A DNA stretch of 64,000 nucleotides, from the NCBI GenBank assembly GCA_028284865.1, contig JANQQV010000020.1, forward strand, positions 393,938-457,937, in the 5' to 3' direction. Made by a program: the position numbers and the translations under genes. The DNA comes from Rhodothermales bacterium. GTDB taxonomy: Bacteria > Bacteroidota > Rhodothermia > Rhodothermales > UBA10348. This document shows, piece after piece, positions 9,379 through 18,414 of this stretch (the stretch's first letter is position 1; every line of letters begins with the position of its first letter). The notes below the pieces were generated by a model, which had not been told where the DNA came from, did no database searches, and was given only the letters and a program-made list of their open reading frames with translations.

Positions 9379-11178
9379 ATGCCCAAATCGTCCAAAGAAC
9401 GGGTTTTCACCGTTCTGCTTGTTCTCATCCCCGTCTTTCTGCTTCTTGCTCTGGAGATGGGTCTTCGGCTGTCCGGTTTCGCCGAATCGCGACGTAGTGC
9501 GCTCAAGCCGATCGATGGTGAACCGGGATGGGTCGGGCTCAACCCAGAATATCCGGGCCGGTATTTCAGAGGCTTTCTTCCGGCAGTGGCTTTCACTCCA
9601 TTTCGCGAAGTCAAGCCGGACAACAGTGTTCGCGTGGTAGTCCTCGGTGGGTCTTCGACTGCCGGATTCCCTTATCAATGGTACCAAGGCTTCCCTTCGG
9701 GCTTGGAACGACGATTGACGGACCAGTATGCAGGCCGCCCGGTCGAGGTCATCAATCTGGGGATGACGGCTGTCAACAGTTACACACTCTGGGACCTGGG
9801 GCGTCATGTTATCGACATGGACCCCGACCTGGTCGTCATCTACGCTGGCCACAACGAATTCTATGGCGCATACGGTGCGGGCACCACGGCAGCGTGGTAT
9901 CCGAAGTCCGCGTGGTTTGGACGCATGTTGCTGACGCTGAAACGGTCGGCCATCGTCATGGGTATCGAGCGCATCCTCTTCGGGCCGCCTGACTATGGCC
10001 TGGACGCAGATCCGAACGAGCGCACTTTGATGGCCCGCGTGGTGCAGGACGCGGGAATCGTACTCGATGAGGATGTCTATTCCGCGGGAATCGCCCAGTT
10101 CGAATCCAACATGGAGCGGGTCCTGTCTTCCTATCAGGAAAACGGCATTCCGGTTGTGGTCGGCACTCTCGTCGCCAACCTCTCCGAACAGCATCCGCTC
10201 TCGCAGACAGTCGACGCTGTAGAGGCATTCGAAGCAGGCCGCCAGGCTCTTCAGGATGGGGACGTGGAAGAGGCACGAATTCGATTCATCGAGGCGCGGG
10301 ACCTGGATCAGATACGATTTCGAGCCTCAACCGATATCAACGACATCATTCGGTCCTGGTCTGGTCGAGACGGCGTTTCGGTTGTAGACCTTGAGCCTGC
10401 ATTTGAGGAGGCATCCACAACAGGAATCCCTGGATACGATTTGTTCACGGATCACCTCCACCCCACCGCGCGCGGATATGATTTGATTGCGGAGGAGCTT
10501 ACTCCATCGGCGGTTGCGGCTCTCGAACAACGAGGGATTCGCCCCCGACCGCTGAATCTGGAATGGGACTCGACCATTCTGTTGGACGGCCTGTCGGAAT
10601 CGGAGGCGGGGATTCTGATCGACCGCCTCCTGTCAGACTATCCGTTCAATCTGGACGACGAACCGGGGGCGGCCACATCCAGATACCAGGAACTGATGGA
10701 CGCTCGGCGTCAGTCCGGCAGCATCTCAGATTCCCTTGCCATCAGTGTGATGACAACGGATATGCCCACACAAAACGCCCTTCTGGAGGGTGCGCGTCTG
10801 TACGAGTCCTCAGGCGACTCCCTGCAAGCCCTGCAATACTACCATTCGCTCTTCTATTGGCAGCCCTTCAATGCCACCTTGATGGAAGAGGTCATCGGGA
10901 GATACCTGACGGCTCCTACATGGGATGCCGTAACGGAAAAGCTGGCTTTGTACGGCGCCGCCCGATCAGATCAGCTGTACTTCTGGAACGCACTCGCGGT
11001 AACGCAGATACGCCAGGAGCGTTGGGAGTCAGCAGCCGTCGCCCTTCAACAGGCTGAGCGTCTTGATGACCGGTCGCCGGTCATGCTATACAACCGTGCT
11101 CGCCTGGAATTGGCCCAGGGCGATACGCTCGCCGCACGCTCCACGTTGGAAGCTTACCGCTCTGCCACGCAGAACTAA
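9379..11178 (+). CDS. Membrane-anchored SGNH hydrolase with C-terminal TPR-like repeats
   Basis: 599 aa from the ATG at 9379; the in-frame TTG at 9367 is less likely. One N-terminal membrane helix (VFTVLLVLIPVFLLLALEMG) anchors the protein. SGNH blocks are visible: VVVLGGSSTAGFP with the nucleophile Ser, a GHNEFYG block with the Asn, and DHLHPTARGYD carrying the catalytic Asp and His. The last about 170 residues form helical repeats (LYESSGDSLQALQYYHSLF; ARLELAQGDTLAARSTLEAY) like tetratricopeptides. SGNH enzymes with this layout remove or add acyl or acetyl groups on glycans and lipids. Divergence from the LacI gene across a shared operator suggests, but does not prove, a role in handling acylated glycan. 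Substrate unknown. Confidence 0.82.
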   Translation: MPKSSKERVFTVLLVLIPVFLLLALEMGLRLSGFAESRRSALKPIDGEPGWVGLNPEYPGRYFRGFLPAVAFTPFREVKPDNSVRVVVLGGSSTAGFPYQWYQGFPSGLERRLTDQYAGRPVEVINLGMTAVNSYTLWDLGRHVIDMDPDLVVIYAGHNEFYGAYGAGTTAAWYPKSAWFGRMLLTLKRSAIVMGIERILFGPPDYGLDADPNERTLMARVVQDAGIVLDEDVYSAGIAQFESNMERVLSSYQENGIPVVVGTLVANLSEQHPLSQTVDAVEAFEAGRQALQDGDVEEARIRFIEARDLDQIRFRASTDINDIIRSWSGRDGVSVVDLEPAFEEASTTGIPGYDLFTDHLHPTARGYDLIAEELTPSAVAALEQRGIRPRPLNLEWDSTILLDGLSESEAGILIDRLLSDYPFNLDDEPGAATSRYQELMDARRQSGSISDSLAISVMTTDMPTQNALLEGARLYESSGDSLQALQYYHSLFYWQPFNATLMEEVIGRYLTAPTWDAVTEKLALYGAARSDQLYFWNALAVTQIRQERWESAAVALQQAERLDDRSPVMLYNRARLELAQGDTLAARSTLEAYRSATQN

Positions 11179-11182
11179 CGGG

Positions 11183-11611
11183 CTATTCGCCAGAAGCTTG
11201 AGCCTTCTTGGCAGCCAGCCACGCATCAACCGAGTACTTGCCCGGGCCCGTGAACACAAAGGCCAGCAACACCATCATGTTCTTGAAGGAGTGGCCTGGG
11301 TTGCCATTGCCCGATACGACATGGCCGATCCAGGCAACGAGCATGGTGAACGCCAGCAGAAGCGACATCGGCATGAACAGGATGCCGAAGAGGATCAGCA
11401 GTGCACCAATCGACTCGGTGAAGGCGGCCATGAATCCCCAGAAAGTGGGCCAGAATTCGATTCCGAAGCGAGCCATCGCTCCTCCGAGACCTTCCCAGCG
11501 TTCTGGGCCACCAACCAGCTTGTCCCAGCCGTGGTAATAGATGAATCCAGCGCCGATACCGATGCGCGCGATGAGAAGTCCAAGGTCTAGGTGCTTGTAA
11601 ATCGCTTTCAT
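11183..11611 (-). CDS. DoxX-family membrane protein
   Basis: 142 aa with four predicted membrane helices (LGLLIARIGIGAGFIYYHGW; FMAAFTESIGALLILFGILF; LLLAFTMLVAWIGHVV; MMVLLAFVFTGPG). The R-x-G-x-G-FxxHGWDKL and FTES patterns and the PG-KYS(V/L)D ending match the DoxX/YphA family, small inner-membrane proteins linked to redox homeostasis. Its stop is convergent with and 4 bp from the stop of the SGNH gene. No partner gene is adjacent, so the specific role is unknown. Confidence 0.85.
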   Translation of the reverse strand: MKAIYKHLDLGLLIARIGIGAGFIYYHGWDKLVGGPERWEGLGGAMARFGIEFWPTFWGFMAAFTESIGALLILFGILFMPMSLLLAFTMLVAWIGHVVSGNGNPGHSFKNMMVLLAFVFTGPGKYSVDAWLAAKKAQASGE

Positions 11612-11699
11612 GACGGGGAGAGAAAGTGGGGAAGTTTGAAATGTGTACCGATGGACCTGCTGGTGTTACGGCTTTTCCAACGGACATCCTTTCGGTTGG

Positions 11700-12578
11700 T
11701 CAAAACGCTGTGGGATACGCTGCCTGAATCATGGGTCCATCGGTCAATAGCCACTTGGACCGTGCTGAACTCTCAAGGAGAAGTCTGATGTCTTCTTCCT
11801 TTCCATTGACCAGAACGCTTCGAGCTACCAATCGGACACCGTGGCTATAGTCCACCCATCGATCGGTATGCCCTGTGTAGAGCGGCTGAATCGGACTTCC
11901 GTCCACTTGATGCCAGCCGTAGATGGCAACGCGTCCCTCCAGATCATTCAGTCTGCCAGTCAACACGATGTCTTTCTTGTGCCCCGCAACCCAGGACCCG
12001 GACTCGATTCCCAAAGAGTCCCGCTGAGCCAGCAGCATGCCTGTATGCTGTGCGAAAACCGGTAAAGTGGTCATGGCATCACTCGGAGGAATCGGACGAG
12101 GTGCTACTTTTCGATCAGCCATTGAGTGAATGAGATCCACCAACAACGCTGTCGGTAGAGTCATGTCCGTAGCGTCGGCAATGCGCTGGGCCGCCTGAGG
12201 AGACATCGGCATGAACAGGAAGTCGTCATCAGAACCAACGGCCAGATAGTCCGGCAAAACCCTGAATTCGAGCGATATCCAGTCTCCGCCATCCGGTCGC
12301 TCCGTCGTCAGACTTGATAAGCTCCGCAACCAGGACGGCACGTTTCCAGCCAGGATCTCAGCCACAACCTGCTCGTCGCGCGACTCGAGTGGTAGTGCGC
12401 TCCATCGTTCGATCAATTCACTCGCAGACCGGGCATCCGGGCTTCGAGCCGGTATCTCCCACACGGCGGGAATCGCGTCGGCGGAACTGTCACATCCCGA
12501 CCACAGGAAGACGAGAAGTACACCGCAAAACCCGCACGTGAGCATCCGTAATCGATATGCGTGGATACCATCGATCAT
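11700..12578 (-). CDS. Lipoprotein of unknown function
   Basis: 292 aa. The ATG at 12578 overlaps the upstream VOC gene stop as ATGA, which favours this start; an internal Met at 12545 (MLTCGFCG) would also leave a complete signal. The hydrophobic segment ends in LWSGC, a lipobox, so the protein is probably a lipid-anchored periplasmic or surface protein. The rest (for example WSALPLESRDEQVVAEILAG, EFRVLPDYLAVGSDDDFLFM) gives no family I recognise. It is the last gene of a three-gene minus-strand cluster with VOC and DinB proteins. Confidence 0.75.
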   Translation of the reverse strand: MIDGIHAYRLRMLTCGFCGVLLVFLWSGCDSSADAIPAVWEIPARSPDARSASELIERWSALPLESRDEQVVAEILAGNVPSWLRSLSSLTTERPDGGDWISLEFRVLPDYLAVGSDDDFLFMPMSPQAAQRIADATDMTLPTALLVDLIHSMADRKVAPRPIPPSDAMTTLPVFAQHTGMLLAQRDSLGIESGSWVAGHKKDIVLTGRLNDLEGRVAIYGWHQVDGSPIQPLYTGHTDRWVDYSHGVRLVARSVLVNGKEEDIRLLLESSARSKWLLTDGPMIQAAYPTAF

Positions 12579-12946
12579 ACATGTTGATCGATGAGAATCG
12601 CGTTTCCATCGGGATCCAGCAATGTGAAACTTCCCGGCCCTTCGCTCGACTCGTCGACTTCAGTCGTAAGCTCCACCCCCCGTCGCTTGAGCTCGCTCTG
12701 TAGCGATCGAACGTCCGTAAAGCCTTCCAACGGCTGATTCTTGGCATCCCAGCCTGGATTGAAGGTCAGCACATTGCCTTCAAACATCCCCTGGAACAGA
12801 CCGATCGTGTGGGATCCGTTTCGAAGGATCAACCAGTTCTGCTCTTGCACGCCACCAATCACCTCGAATCCAAGGTTCTCGTAAAACGAACGTGACTTCC
12901 CGATATCCTTGACGGACAAGCTGACGGAGAAAGCGCCCAGGTCCAT
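12575..12946 (-). CDS. VOC-superfamily (glyoxalase fold) protein
   Basis: 123 aa with the beta-alpha-beta-beta-beta repeats of the vicinal-oxygen-chelate fold: FSVSLSVKDIGKSRSFYENL at the N-terminus and SFTLLDPDGNAILIDQH at the C-terminus. Such proteins bind a divalent metal and act as lyases, isomerases, dioxygenases or drug-binding proteins. It is preceded by a DinB gene with a 4-bp gap and overlaps the next gene by 4 bp. The substrate cannot be told. Confidence 0.85.
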   Translation of the reverse strand: MDLGAFSVSLSVKDIGKSRSFYENLGFEVIGGVQEQNWLILRNGSHTIGLFQGMFEGNVLTFNPGWDAKNQPLEGFTDVRSLQSELKRRGVELTTEVDESSEGPGSFTLLDPDGNAILIDQHV

Positions 12947-12950
12947 TATT

Positions 12951-13466
12951 CTATCCTCGTTCTTTGGTTGGATTCTTGTTGTAAGCTGCTGTCTGTCCCG
13001 GCGGGATGGTCATGAACTCCCATGTTTCCGCCTTACCCATTCTCGCCATGACTACCATCTGCCCGACATGGTAGCTCAAGTGTGCCAGACTTCTCAGCAG
13101 CGCCGCTCGTACCGTCAACGGCTGTTGGCGGATGGTGATCATCCGATCCAGATCCGCATCCGACAACGATGAAATAGCGCCTTCCAGAATAGACCACGCT
13201 TCATTCCATAGGGCTTCGGCCTCCACGATTGACAGGTGAGCGATCGCAAACTCTCCTTCCCGATCCCGCCACTCTTTTTCGCCATCGCTTGTCAGAAAAT
13301 CGGTGAACCGCGACAACAGGTTGCCGTGAAGATGTCGAACGAGCATCCCGATCGAATTTCCTCCTTCCACAGGGATGCGATTCAACACGTCATCATCCAT
13401 CTGGCCCAGGATGGAGGTGATGTAGCCGGCATATCTTCGGAACTCGGCGTGGTAGGTATCAATCAT
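12951..13466 (-). CDS. DinB/DUF1572-family putative metal-dependent protein
   Basis: 171 aa, mostly helical, with the His-rich DinB four-helix-bundle pattern: HAEFRRYAGYITSIL near the start, GMLVRHLHGNLLSRF in the middle and SLAHLSYHVGQMVVMARMG near the end. The three separated His motifs are the metal ligands of this superfamily, whose better-known members are thiol transferases. First gene of the cluster 13466-11700. Confidence 0.82.
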   Translation of the reverse strand: MIDTYHAEFRRYAGYITSILGQMDDDVLNRIPVEGGNSIGMLVRHLHGNLLSRFTDFLTSDGEKEWRDREGEFAIAHLSIVEAEALWNEAWSILEGAISSLSDADLDRMITIRQQPLTVRAALLRSLAHLSYHVGQMVVMARMGKAETWEFMTIPPGQTAAYNKNPTKERG

Positions 13467-13546
13467 GAGCTGTGGGTTGGGTAGATGGGTATGTTACGCA
13501 AGAATCCCCGTGCGAGTGAAACGTCCGCTTTTCTGCATCGGCACTT

Positions 13547-13732
13547 TCAGGACAGATGGTTCTTTCGCCTGATCTTGATACCCAACAGCCATACTGCGCT
13601 GCCCAGAATCATCAGTACGGGGATCCCCCCCGGCTCGTCTTCAATCATGATCATCGGGACCATGAGCGAGGCTCCCAGAATCCCCAACCCGGCAGCGATA
13701 CCGGTCTCAATATGGGTGAACAGGTTTCTCAC
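13547..13732 (-). CDS. Small two-helix membrane protein
   Basis: 61 aa with a GTG start whose GTGA overlaps the stop of the upstream gene (13729), a sign of translational coupling. Two hydrophobic segments are seen (GIAAGLGILGASLMVPMIM; IPVLMILGSAVWLLGI) followed by a basic tail (KIRRKNHLS). No known family. Confidence 0.6.
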   Translation of the reverse strand: MRNLFTHIETGIAAGLGILGASLMVPMIMIEDEPGGIPVLMILGSAVWLLGIKIRRKNHLS

Positions 13733-14214
13733 GCAGAAGCCTCAAGAGTGTCATCAGAAGACTCATTCTCTCTTATCGCGGCCTGCTTGAACAACCAGGC
13801 GGCAAACAGGCATAGTCCCGAGAAAAACACCGTAATCCAGACCACGTCCCAGGGCCAGACCGGGCCGGAAACGCCAAGACCGCCCACCAATGCGACCAGG
13901 GCAATCATGATCAATGCAGCCGCAGACAGAGACATGATCCACGTCATATGCGCTGGACGAAATCGGATGGCCACTGCCGAAAAGAATGCGACCACCAGGA
14001 CGACGAAGTAAAGCATGTTGACGTCATTGTTCTCGGAGCCGATGATTCCCACCGCACCGTTTACCCAGAACAGCAGAAAGGCGGAAATCATGGTGACGGC
14101 CAAGCCGAAACGATAGTGACGGTTCGATGGAAGGCGTGACGCGAGAAACCGGAAAATGCCAAACAGGGCCAGACCGAACAGGCCCAGTAACAGGAATTCG
14201 AAAACGAGAGGCAT
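13729..14214 (-). CDS. Multi-helix membrane protein of unknown function
   Basis: 161 aa from the ATG at 14214 (MPLVFEFLLLG). The longer open frame to 14685 runs into the divergent regulator gene and lacks membrane character, so it is rejected. Four or five membrane helices and a charged tail (AAIRENESSDDTLEASA) are visible. It overlaps the next small membrane protein by 3 bp, suggesting they form a pair. It is divergent from the winged-helix membrane regulator at 14356 and may be controlled by it (inference). Confidence 0.7.
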   Translation of the reverse strand: MPLVFEFLLLGLFGLALFGIFRFLASRLPSNRHYRFGLAVTMISAFLLFWVNGAVGIIGSENNDVNMLYFVVLVVAFFSAVAIRFRPAHMTWIMSLSAAALIMIALVALVGGLGVSGPVWPWDVVWITVFFSGLCLFAAWLFKQAAIRENESSDDTLEASA

Positions 14215-14355
14215 GACAAGAGGATGGTTGGTTGATCGTATGTTGACATTTGAATCGAAAACCGAGTGCCTTTTTCGATGGGGACTGCGGCTCGATCGAC
14301 AGTCCCAAACTGCAACCTGATGCAGTGAGGGACGTGAGCACCTTGTGATCAGTTG

Positions 14356-15501
14356 ATGAGCATTCGCCATTTCATGAGTTCCGGTCCGGAAAAAACACCC
14401 GAATCTGCTGAAGCCTATCACTTTGAAGGATTCCGCCTCGACGTGGAAGACCGGCAACTTTGGAGGGGACACGACCGGGTAGAGTTGAATGCCAGGTATC
14501 TCGACGCCCTTATCCTGCTCGTGCGGGAAAGCCCCAAACTGGTCGAGAAGGATCGCTTCTTTGAAGAAGTATGGCAGGATGTAGTCGTCAGCGACAGCGC
14601 GCTGTCCCAGTGCATCAAAGAACTGCGCAAAGCTCTGGATGACGATGCTTCCAATCCCGGATTCATCCAGACGGTACCCCGACACGGGTATCGATTCATC
14701 GGAGCCGAGAACGCGAATCCCACAGAACCCATCACTTCGGAGTCAGCCACTTCGAACTTGACCGCCTTGAAATGGGGTGGCGCGTCGACGGCCAACGTGA
14801 ATCGAGCAACACTTCTGGCTCTGGCGGGCACCACCGGTGGAGCCCTTGCCGGACTTTTCGGAGGGATGCTTTACGGATTCAGCCTGTCTTCCCCTGAAGC
14901 AGGTATCGGGACACTTTCCACGCTCCTGGTTCTCGTTGGCATCAACATGTTGATGGGGCTGGCGGGTGCTGCAGGAATCAGCACCGGATGGGCCTTGGGT
15001 GTCTTGAAATCCGGCAAAGGGTCCCCGGCTGTTTCATGGATGCACGTCCTTGGAGCAACCTTGGGGGGCATGTTGATCGGATCCGGAGTGAAAATGCTGG
15101 GTGTCGATGCCTTCAATCTGTTTTTCGGGATTGCGCCTTCCGGCATCACCGGGGGTGTCGAAGGAGCTATTCTGGGAGCCGCAATCGTATTCGGAGTCTG
15201 GCTGGGACGCGGTCTTTCATTCGTTGCGGAAGCCTGGCGAAACGCGGCAGGTGCCGGAGTCGCTGGAGCCCTTGCCGGAGCCGTCATTCCGTTGACGGGA
15301 GGCAATCTGATGGGTGGCAGTTTGCGGCTGCTTGCCGACTCATTTCAGGAGTCGCGTCTTCCGGAGGATCCCTTCCATTCCCTGTTCGGGTCAATGGCTG
15401 TTGGACCGGCATCCGAGGCCATTCTGGGCTCCGTCGAAGGCCTTGTTTTTGCTGCTTGCGTGGCGGGAGTCATCTCCTGGGCTGAGCGTCGATTCGCCTA
15501 G
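14356..15501 (+). CDS. CadC/ToxR-like winged-helix regulator fused to a membrane domain
   Basis: 381 aa from the ATG at 14356; MSSGPEK at 14374 is an alternative start. Residues about 20-115 form an OmpR/PhoB-type winged helix (FEGFRLDVEDRQLWRG; EVWQDVVVSDSALSQCIKEL; PGFIQTVPRHGYRFI). Instead of the usual single helix and periplasmic sensor, the rest is a very Gly/Ala-rich polytopic membrane domain of six or more helices (for example GTTGGALAGLFGGMLYGF, GGVEGAILGAAIVFGVWLG). This is a one-component membrane-bound regulator; the signal sensed is unknown. It is divergent from the 14214 membrane gene with a shared 141-bp intergenic region. Confidence 0.8.
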   Translation: MSIRHFMSSGPEKTPESAEAYHFEGFRLDVEDRQLWRGHDRVELNARYLDALILLVRESPKLVEKDRFFEEVWQDVVVSDSALSQCIKELRKALDDDASNPGFIQTVPRHGYRFIGAENANPTEPITSESATSNLTALKWGGASTANVNRATLLALAGTTGGALAGLFGGMLYGFSLSSPEAGIGTLSTLLVLVGINMLMGLAGAAGISTGWALGVLKSGKGSPAVSWMHVLGATLGGMLIGSGVKMLGVDAFNLFFGIAPSGITGGVEGAILGAAIVFGVWLGRGLSFVAEAWRNAAGAGVAGALAGAVIPLTGGNLMGGSLRLLADSFQESRLPEDPFHSLFGSMAVGPASEAILGSVEGLVFAACVAGVISWAERRFA

Positions 15502-15622
15502 AGAGTTGCGGCCAATTCGAGCTTACCTCTGATCTCGTTCTGGTAGTCGTCCCAGGCGGCATGTCAAGTCGCTGTTCTGCAAGGTGGACGCTATACTGTC
15601 CGCTCACCTATCCAAGCGATTC

Positions 15623-16786
15623 ATGCCCCTTCCCGACCTTCGTGCCCAGGCCACTTCGAGAACGGCCGACGAGCTGGTTAAGCATCTGAATGCGTTCGAG
15701 CTCGATCTCAAGTTCAGTGCAGGTATCTGGTTTCTCTCCCCTGCAGACAGCCGATTCCACGGCAAATACAAGCCCGACCTGCCCATCGAGGCCCGTCTGG
15801 AGGTTGCTGCCAGTCTGAAGGATTATGGCCTGGGTGCGCTCGAAGCTCACTATCCGAACGAGATCAACGAGGACAACGTGGATCTCTGGATGGACTTTCA
15901 GAGGGATACCGGGATTCGTCTCGTGACGGTCATTCCCCTGCTTTTCTACGATCCGCAGTTTGAATTCGGCTCCCTGTCGAACCCGGATGCTGCACCCCGC
16001 AGAGTCGCCATCGAGCGTGCAAAAGAAGCCTTCCGTATGGCTCAGCGTGTTGGCGCCGATTTCTCGGTCATCTGGGCGGGGATTGATGGCTACGAGAATC
16101 CGTTCGGCATTGACCTGGCCGGGATGCGACAGCGATTCGTCGAGGGGATGGCCGAAGCGATTGACGAGGTGCCAGGGACTCGAGTCGCGTTCGAGCCCAA
16201 GCCTTACGAGCCCAGAGGTCGCCTTCTCTATGGACTGACACCCGAAGGCGTATTGCTTGGTCATCAGGTTGAAGCCCAGCTCAGCAACCCGCAAAATCGA
16301 TCCCTCCTGAACGACGGACACAAGTTGGTGTGCATGAACCCGGAAGTGGGCCATGTCCTGATGGGCTTCGAAGATCTACCCTACGCACTTTCCTGGCCGC
16401 TCTCGGAAGGTCGCCTGGCCCACACGCACTGGAATAGCCAGCCACTTGGCAACTACGATCAGGATCTGAATGTGGGCGTGATTTCGCCCGAACAGATGGA
16501 AGCGGGGCTCTATACCCTGAAGATGCACGGGTATTCGGAGTGGTTTGGAATCGACATCAATCCAGAGCGCATGCCGGTAGATGTCGCTCTCAAGAATTCC
16601 ATGGATGCCCTCCGGGCGGCGAACGATCGCATCAATGGACTCGACCATGCGGCTGTCATCGAGGCGGCAGAGAATCCTTCGAAGCATCGCGGTTGGCTCG
16701 AAGCCTATTTGATCCGTCAACGAGCTCCCCGTGGATCGTCACTGCCGCCGATCGATCAGGCGCTTTCCACGTCAACGGGCGACTAG
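15623..16786 (+). CDS. Xylose-isomerase-like sugar isomerase (TIM barrel)
   Basis: 387 aa from the ATG at 15623; a GTG at 15584 is in frame but upstream residues look non-coding. Landmarks of class I xylose isomerase are present: FEPKPYEPRG (Glu191, Lys193), MNPEVGH (Glu241, His244), YDQDLN (Asp279, Asp281) and a possible catalytic His76 (EAHYPNE). The motif usually read as HIDLNDQ is here HTHWNSQ (267-273), so the metal-ligand Asp is replaced by His269. It sits 3 bp upstream of xylB, which supports a ketose/aldose isomerase feeding D-xylulose or a related ketose to the kinase. The altered metal site means the sugar may not be xylose. Confidence 0.75.
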   Translation: MPLPDLRAQATSRTADELVKHLNAFELDLKFSAGIWFLSPADSRFHGKYKPDLPIEARLEVAASLKDYGLGALEAHYPNEINEDNVDLWMDFQRDTGIRLVTVIPLLFYDPQFEFGSLSNPDAAPRRVAIERAKEAFRMAQRVGADFSVIWAGIDGYENPFGIDLAGMRQRFVEGMAEAIDEVPGTRVAFEPKPYEPRGRLLYGLTPEGVLLGHQVEAQLSNPQNRSLLNDGHKLVCMNPEVGHVLMGFEDLPYALSWPLSEGRLAHTHWNSQPLGNYDQDLNVGVISPEQMEAGLYTLKMHGYSEWFGIDINPERMPVDVALKNSMDALRAANDRINGLDHAAVIEAAENPSKHRGWLEAYLIRQRAPRGSSLPPIDQALSTSTGD

Positions 16787-16789
16787 ACC

Positions 16790-18265
16790 ATGTGGCTGGG
16801 CATTGACGTCTCGACAACGGCCAGCAAGGCACTCCTTCTCGATGAAGAAGGAGTCGTCAGAGCTGTTGGGCGATCCGCACACACGCTCCAAACGCCGCGG
16901 CCGGGCTGGAGTGAACAAAGTCCGGACGAATGGTGGCGCGCCACCCAACACGCCATCCGGGAAGCCTGCGAGGAAGCAGGGTGCACCGGAGATGACATTC
17001 GCGGCGTTGGTCTTTCCGGCCAAATGCACGGTCTGGTTGCTCTCGATGGAGACCAGAACCCGATCCGGCCTGCCATCCTTTGGAATGATGGCCGTGCAGC
17101 CGACGAGTGCGATCTCATCAGGGCGCGCTTGGGTCTCGGATCTCTGATTCGACACACTGGCAATGATGCGTTCGCCGGCTTCACGGCGCCCAAACTGCTG
17201 TGGATGCGAACCCATGAACCCGACTTGTTCGATCGTATCCAACACGTTCTGCTTCCCAAAGATTACATCCGCTTGAAGCTGAGCGGTGAACTGGCCACGG
17301 ATCGAGCCGGAGCCGGTGGTACGTTGCTGCTCGACCTCGAATCACGCGATTGGTCCGAGCCGGTCCTGAAAGCCCTGGAGCTACCAATGGAGTGGTTTCC
17401 AAGAACATACGAGGGTACGGACATGACGGGACGGGTCAGCGCCGACGCCGCCCGCTTGACCGGCCTCAAAGCGGGCACGCCGATTGTTGCTGGCGGCGGC
17501 GATCAGGCCGCGCAAGCGGTCGGCGTCGGCGCCATCAAACCTGATGTCTTCGCGCTCACCATCGGGACTTCTGGCGTCGTATTTGCCCCGACCGAACAGC
17601 CTTTCGTGGACCCTCATGGCCGGGTTCATGCCTTTCCTAATGCGATCCCGGACATGTGGCATGTCATGGGAGTCATGCTTTCTGCCGCAGGCAGTTTGCA
17701 GTGGTATCGCGATACGCTGGCACCAGGAGTCGGTTTTGACGAACTCATTGCAGAAGCAGACTCCATTTCTCCTGGATCAGAGGGTCTGACTTTCCTGCCG
17801 TACCTCAGCGGCGAGCGCACGCCGCATGCCAACCCGAATGCCCGAGGTGCCTTTATCGGTCTCTCGTTGGCCCACTCCCGCGGACACCTGACGAGAGCTG
17901 TCCTGGAGGGCGTGGCGTTCGGCCTGAAGGATAATCTCGAGTTACTTCGGAACGCAGGACTGGCGATGCCCGCCGAACTTCGGGCCAGCGGAGGCGCCAT
18001 GGGAAGTGCACTTTGGGGACAAATCCTGTCTGACGTCCTAGCCATCTCGCTGGTTACCGTGGATGCCTCGGAGGGCGCCGCCTTGGGCGCAGCCATGTTG
18101 GCCGGCACGGGCTGTGGCGGTTGGGCAAACATCGATGAAGCTGCGAAAAACACAGTCCGGACTGGACCGATCATCGCGCCTTCAGCAACCGGGTCTGCTT
18201 CTTACTCCGCCGCGTACGAGCGATTCACATCGTTGTATCCGGCCTTGCATCCCTCAACTGATTGA
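16790..18265 (+). CDS. xylB: Xylulokinase (FGGY family)
   Basis: 491 aa. N-terminal ATPase motif MWLGIDVSTTASKALLLDEE, then GLSGQMHGLVALD and AILWNDGRAADEC, which are characteristic of XylB, and LPKDYIRLKLSGELATD. The second half has the FGGY nucleotide-binding elements (GGGDQAAQAVGVG, ALTIGTSGVVFAP, LRASGGAMGSALWGQILSDV). It phosphorylates D-xylulose with ATP in the cytoplasm to feed the pentose phosphate pathway. The start is 3 bp after the isomerase stop, so both are one operon. Confidence 0.9.
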   Translation: MWLGIDVSTTASKALLLDEEGVVRAVGRSAHTLQTPRPGWSEQSPDEWWRATQHAIREACEEAGCTGDDIRGVGLSGQMHGLVALDGDQNPIRPAILWNDGRAADECDLIRARLGLGSLIRHTGNDAFAGFTAPKLLWMRTHEPDLFDRIQHVLLPKDYIRLKLSGELATDRAGAGGTLLLDLESRDWSEPVLKALELPMEWFPRTYEGTDMTGRVSADAARLTGLKAGTPIVAGGGDQAAQAVGVGAIKPDVFALTIGTSGVVFAPTEQPFVDPHGRVHAFPNAIPDMWHVMGVMLSAAGSLQWYRDTLAPGVGFDELIAEADSISPGSEGLTFLPYLSGERTPHANPNARGAFIGLSLAHSRGHLTRAVLEGVAFGLKDNLELLRNAGLAMPAELRASGGAMGSALWGQILSDVLAISLVTVDASEGAALGAAMLAGTGCGGWANIDEAAKNTVRTGPIIAPSATGSASYSAAYERFTSLYPALHPSTD

Positions 18266-18414
18266 GTCAGCGCGTCCAATCCGCTCAATGGACGACGTGA
18301 CGAATTGATGGTTCGATCCTAGATTTGAGGTTCGTTCTCGCTCCTGCATGCATAATTGCTGCGCGCGGGATCGTGATGCGTTCGCTTCGCCCCTCAAGGA
18401 TCCTCACCCAGATC

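Noticed and set aside
9343..10194. 283-aa minus-strand frame under the SGNH gene
   Set aside because: Shadow of the SGNH catalytic region; no motif and overlaps the operator.
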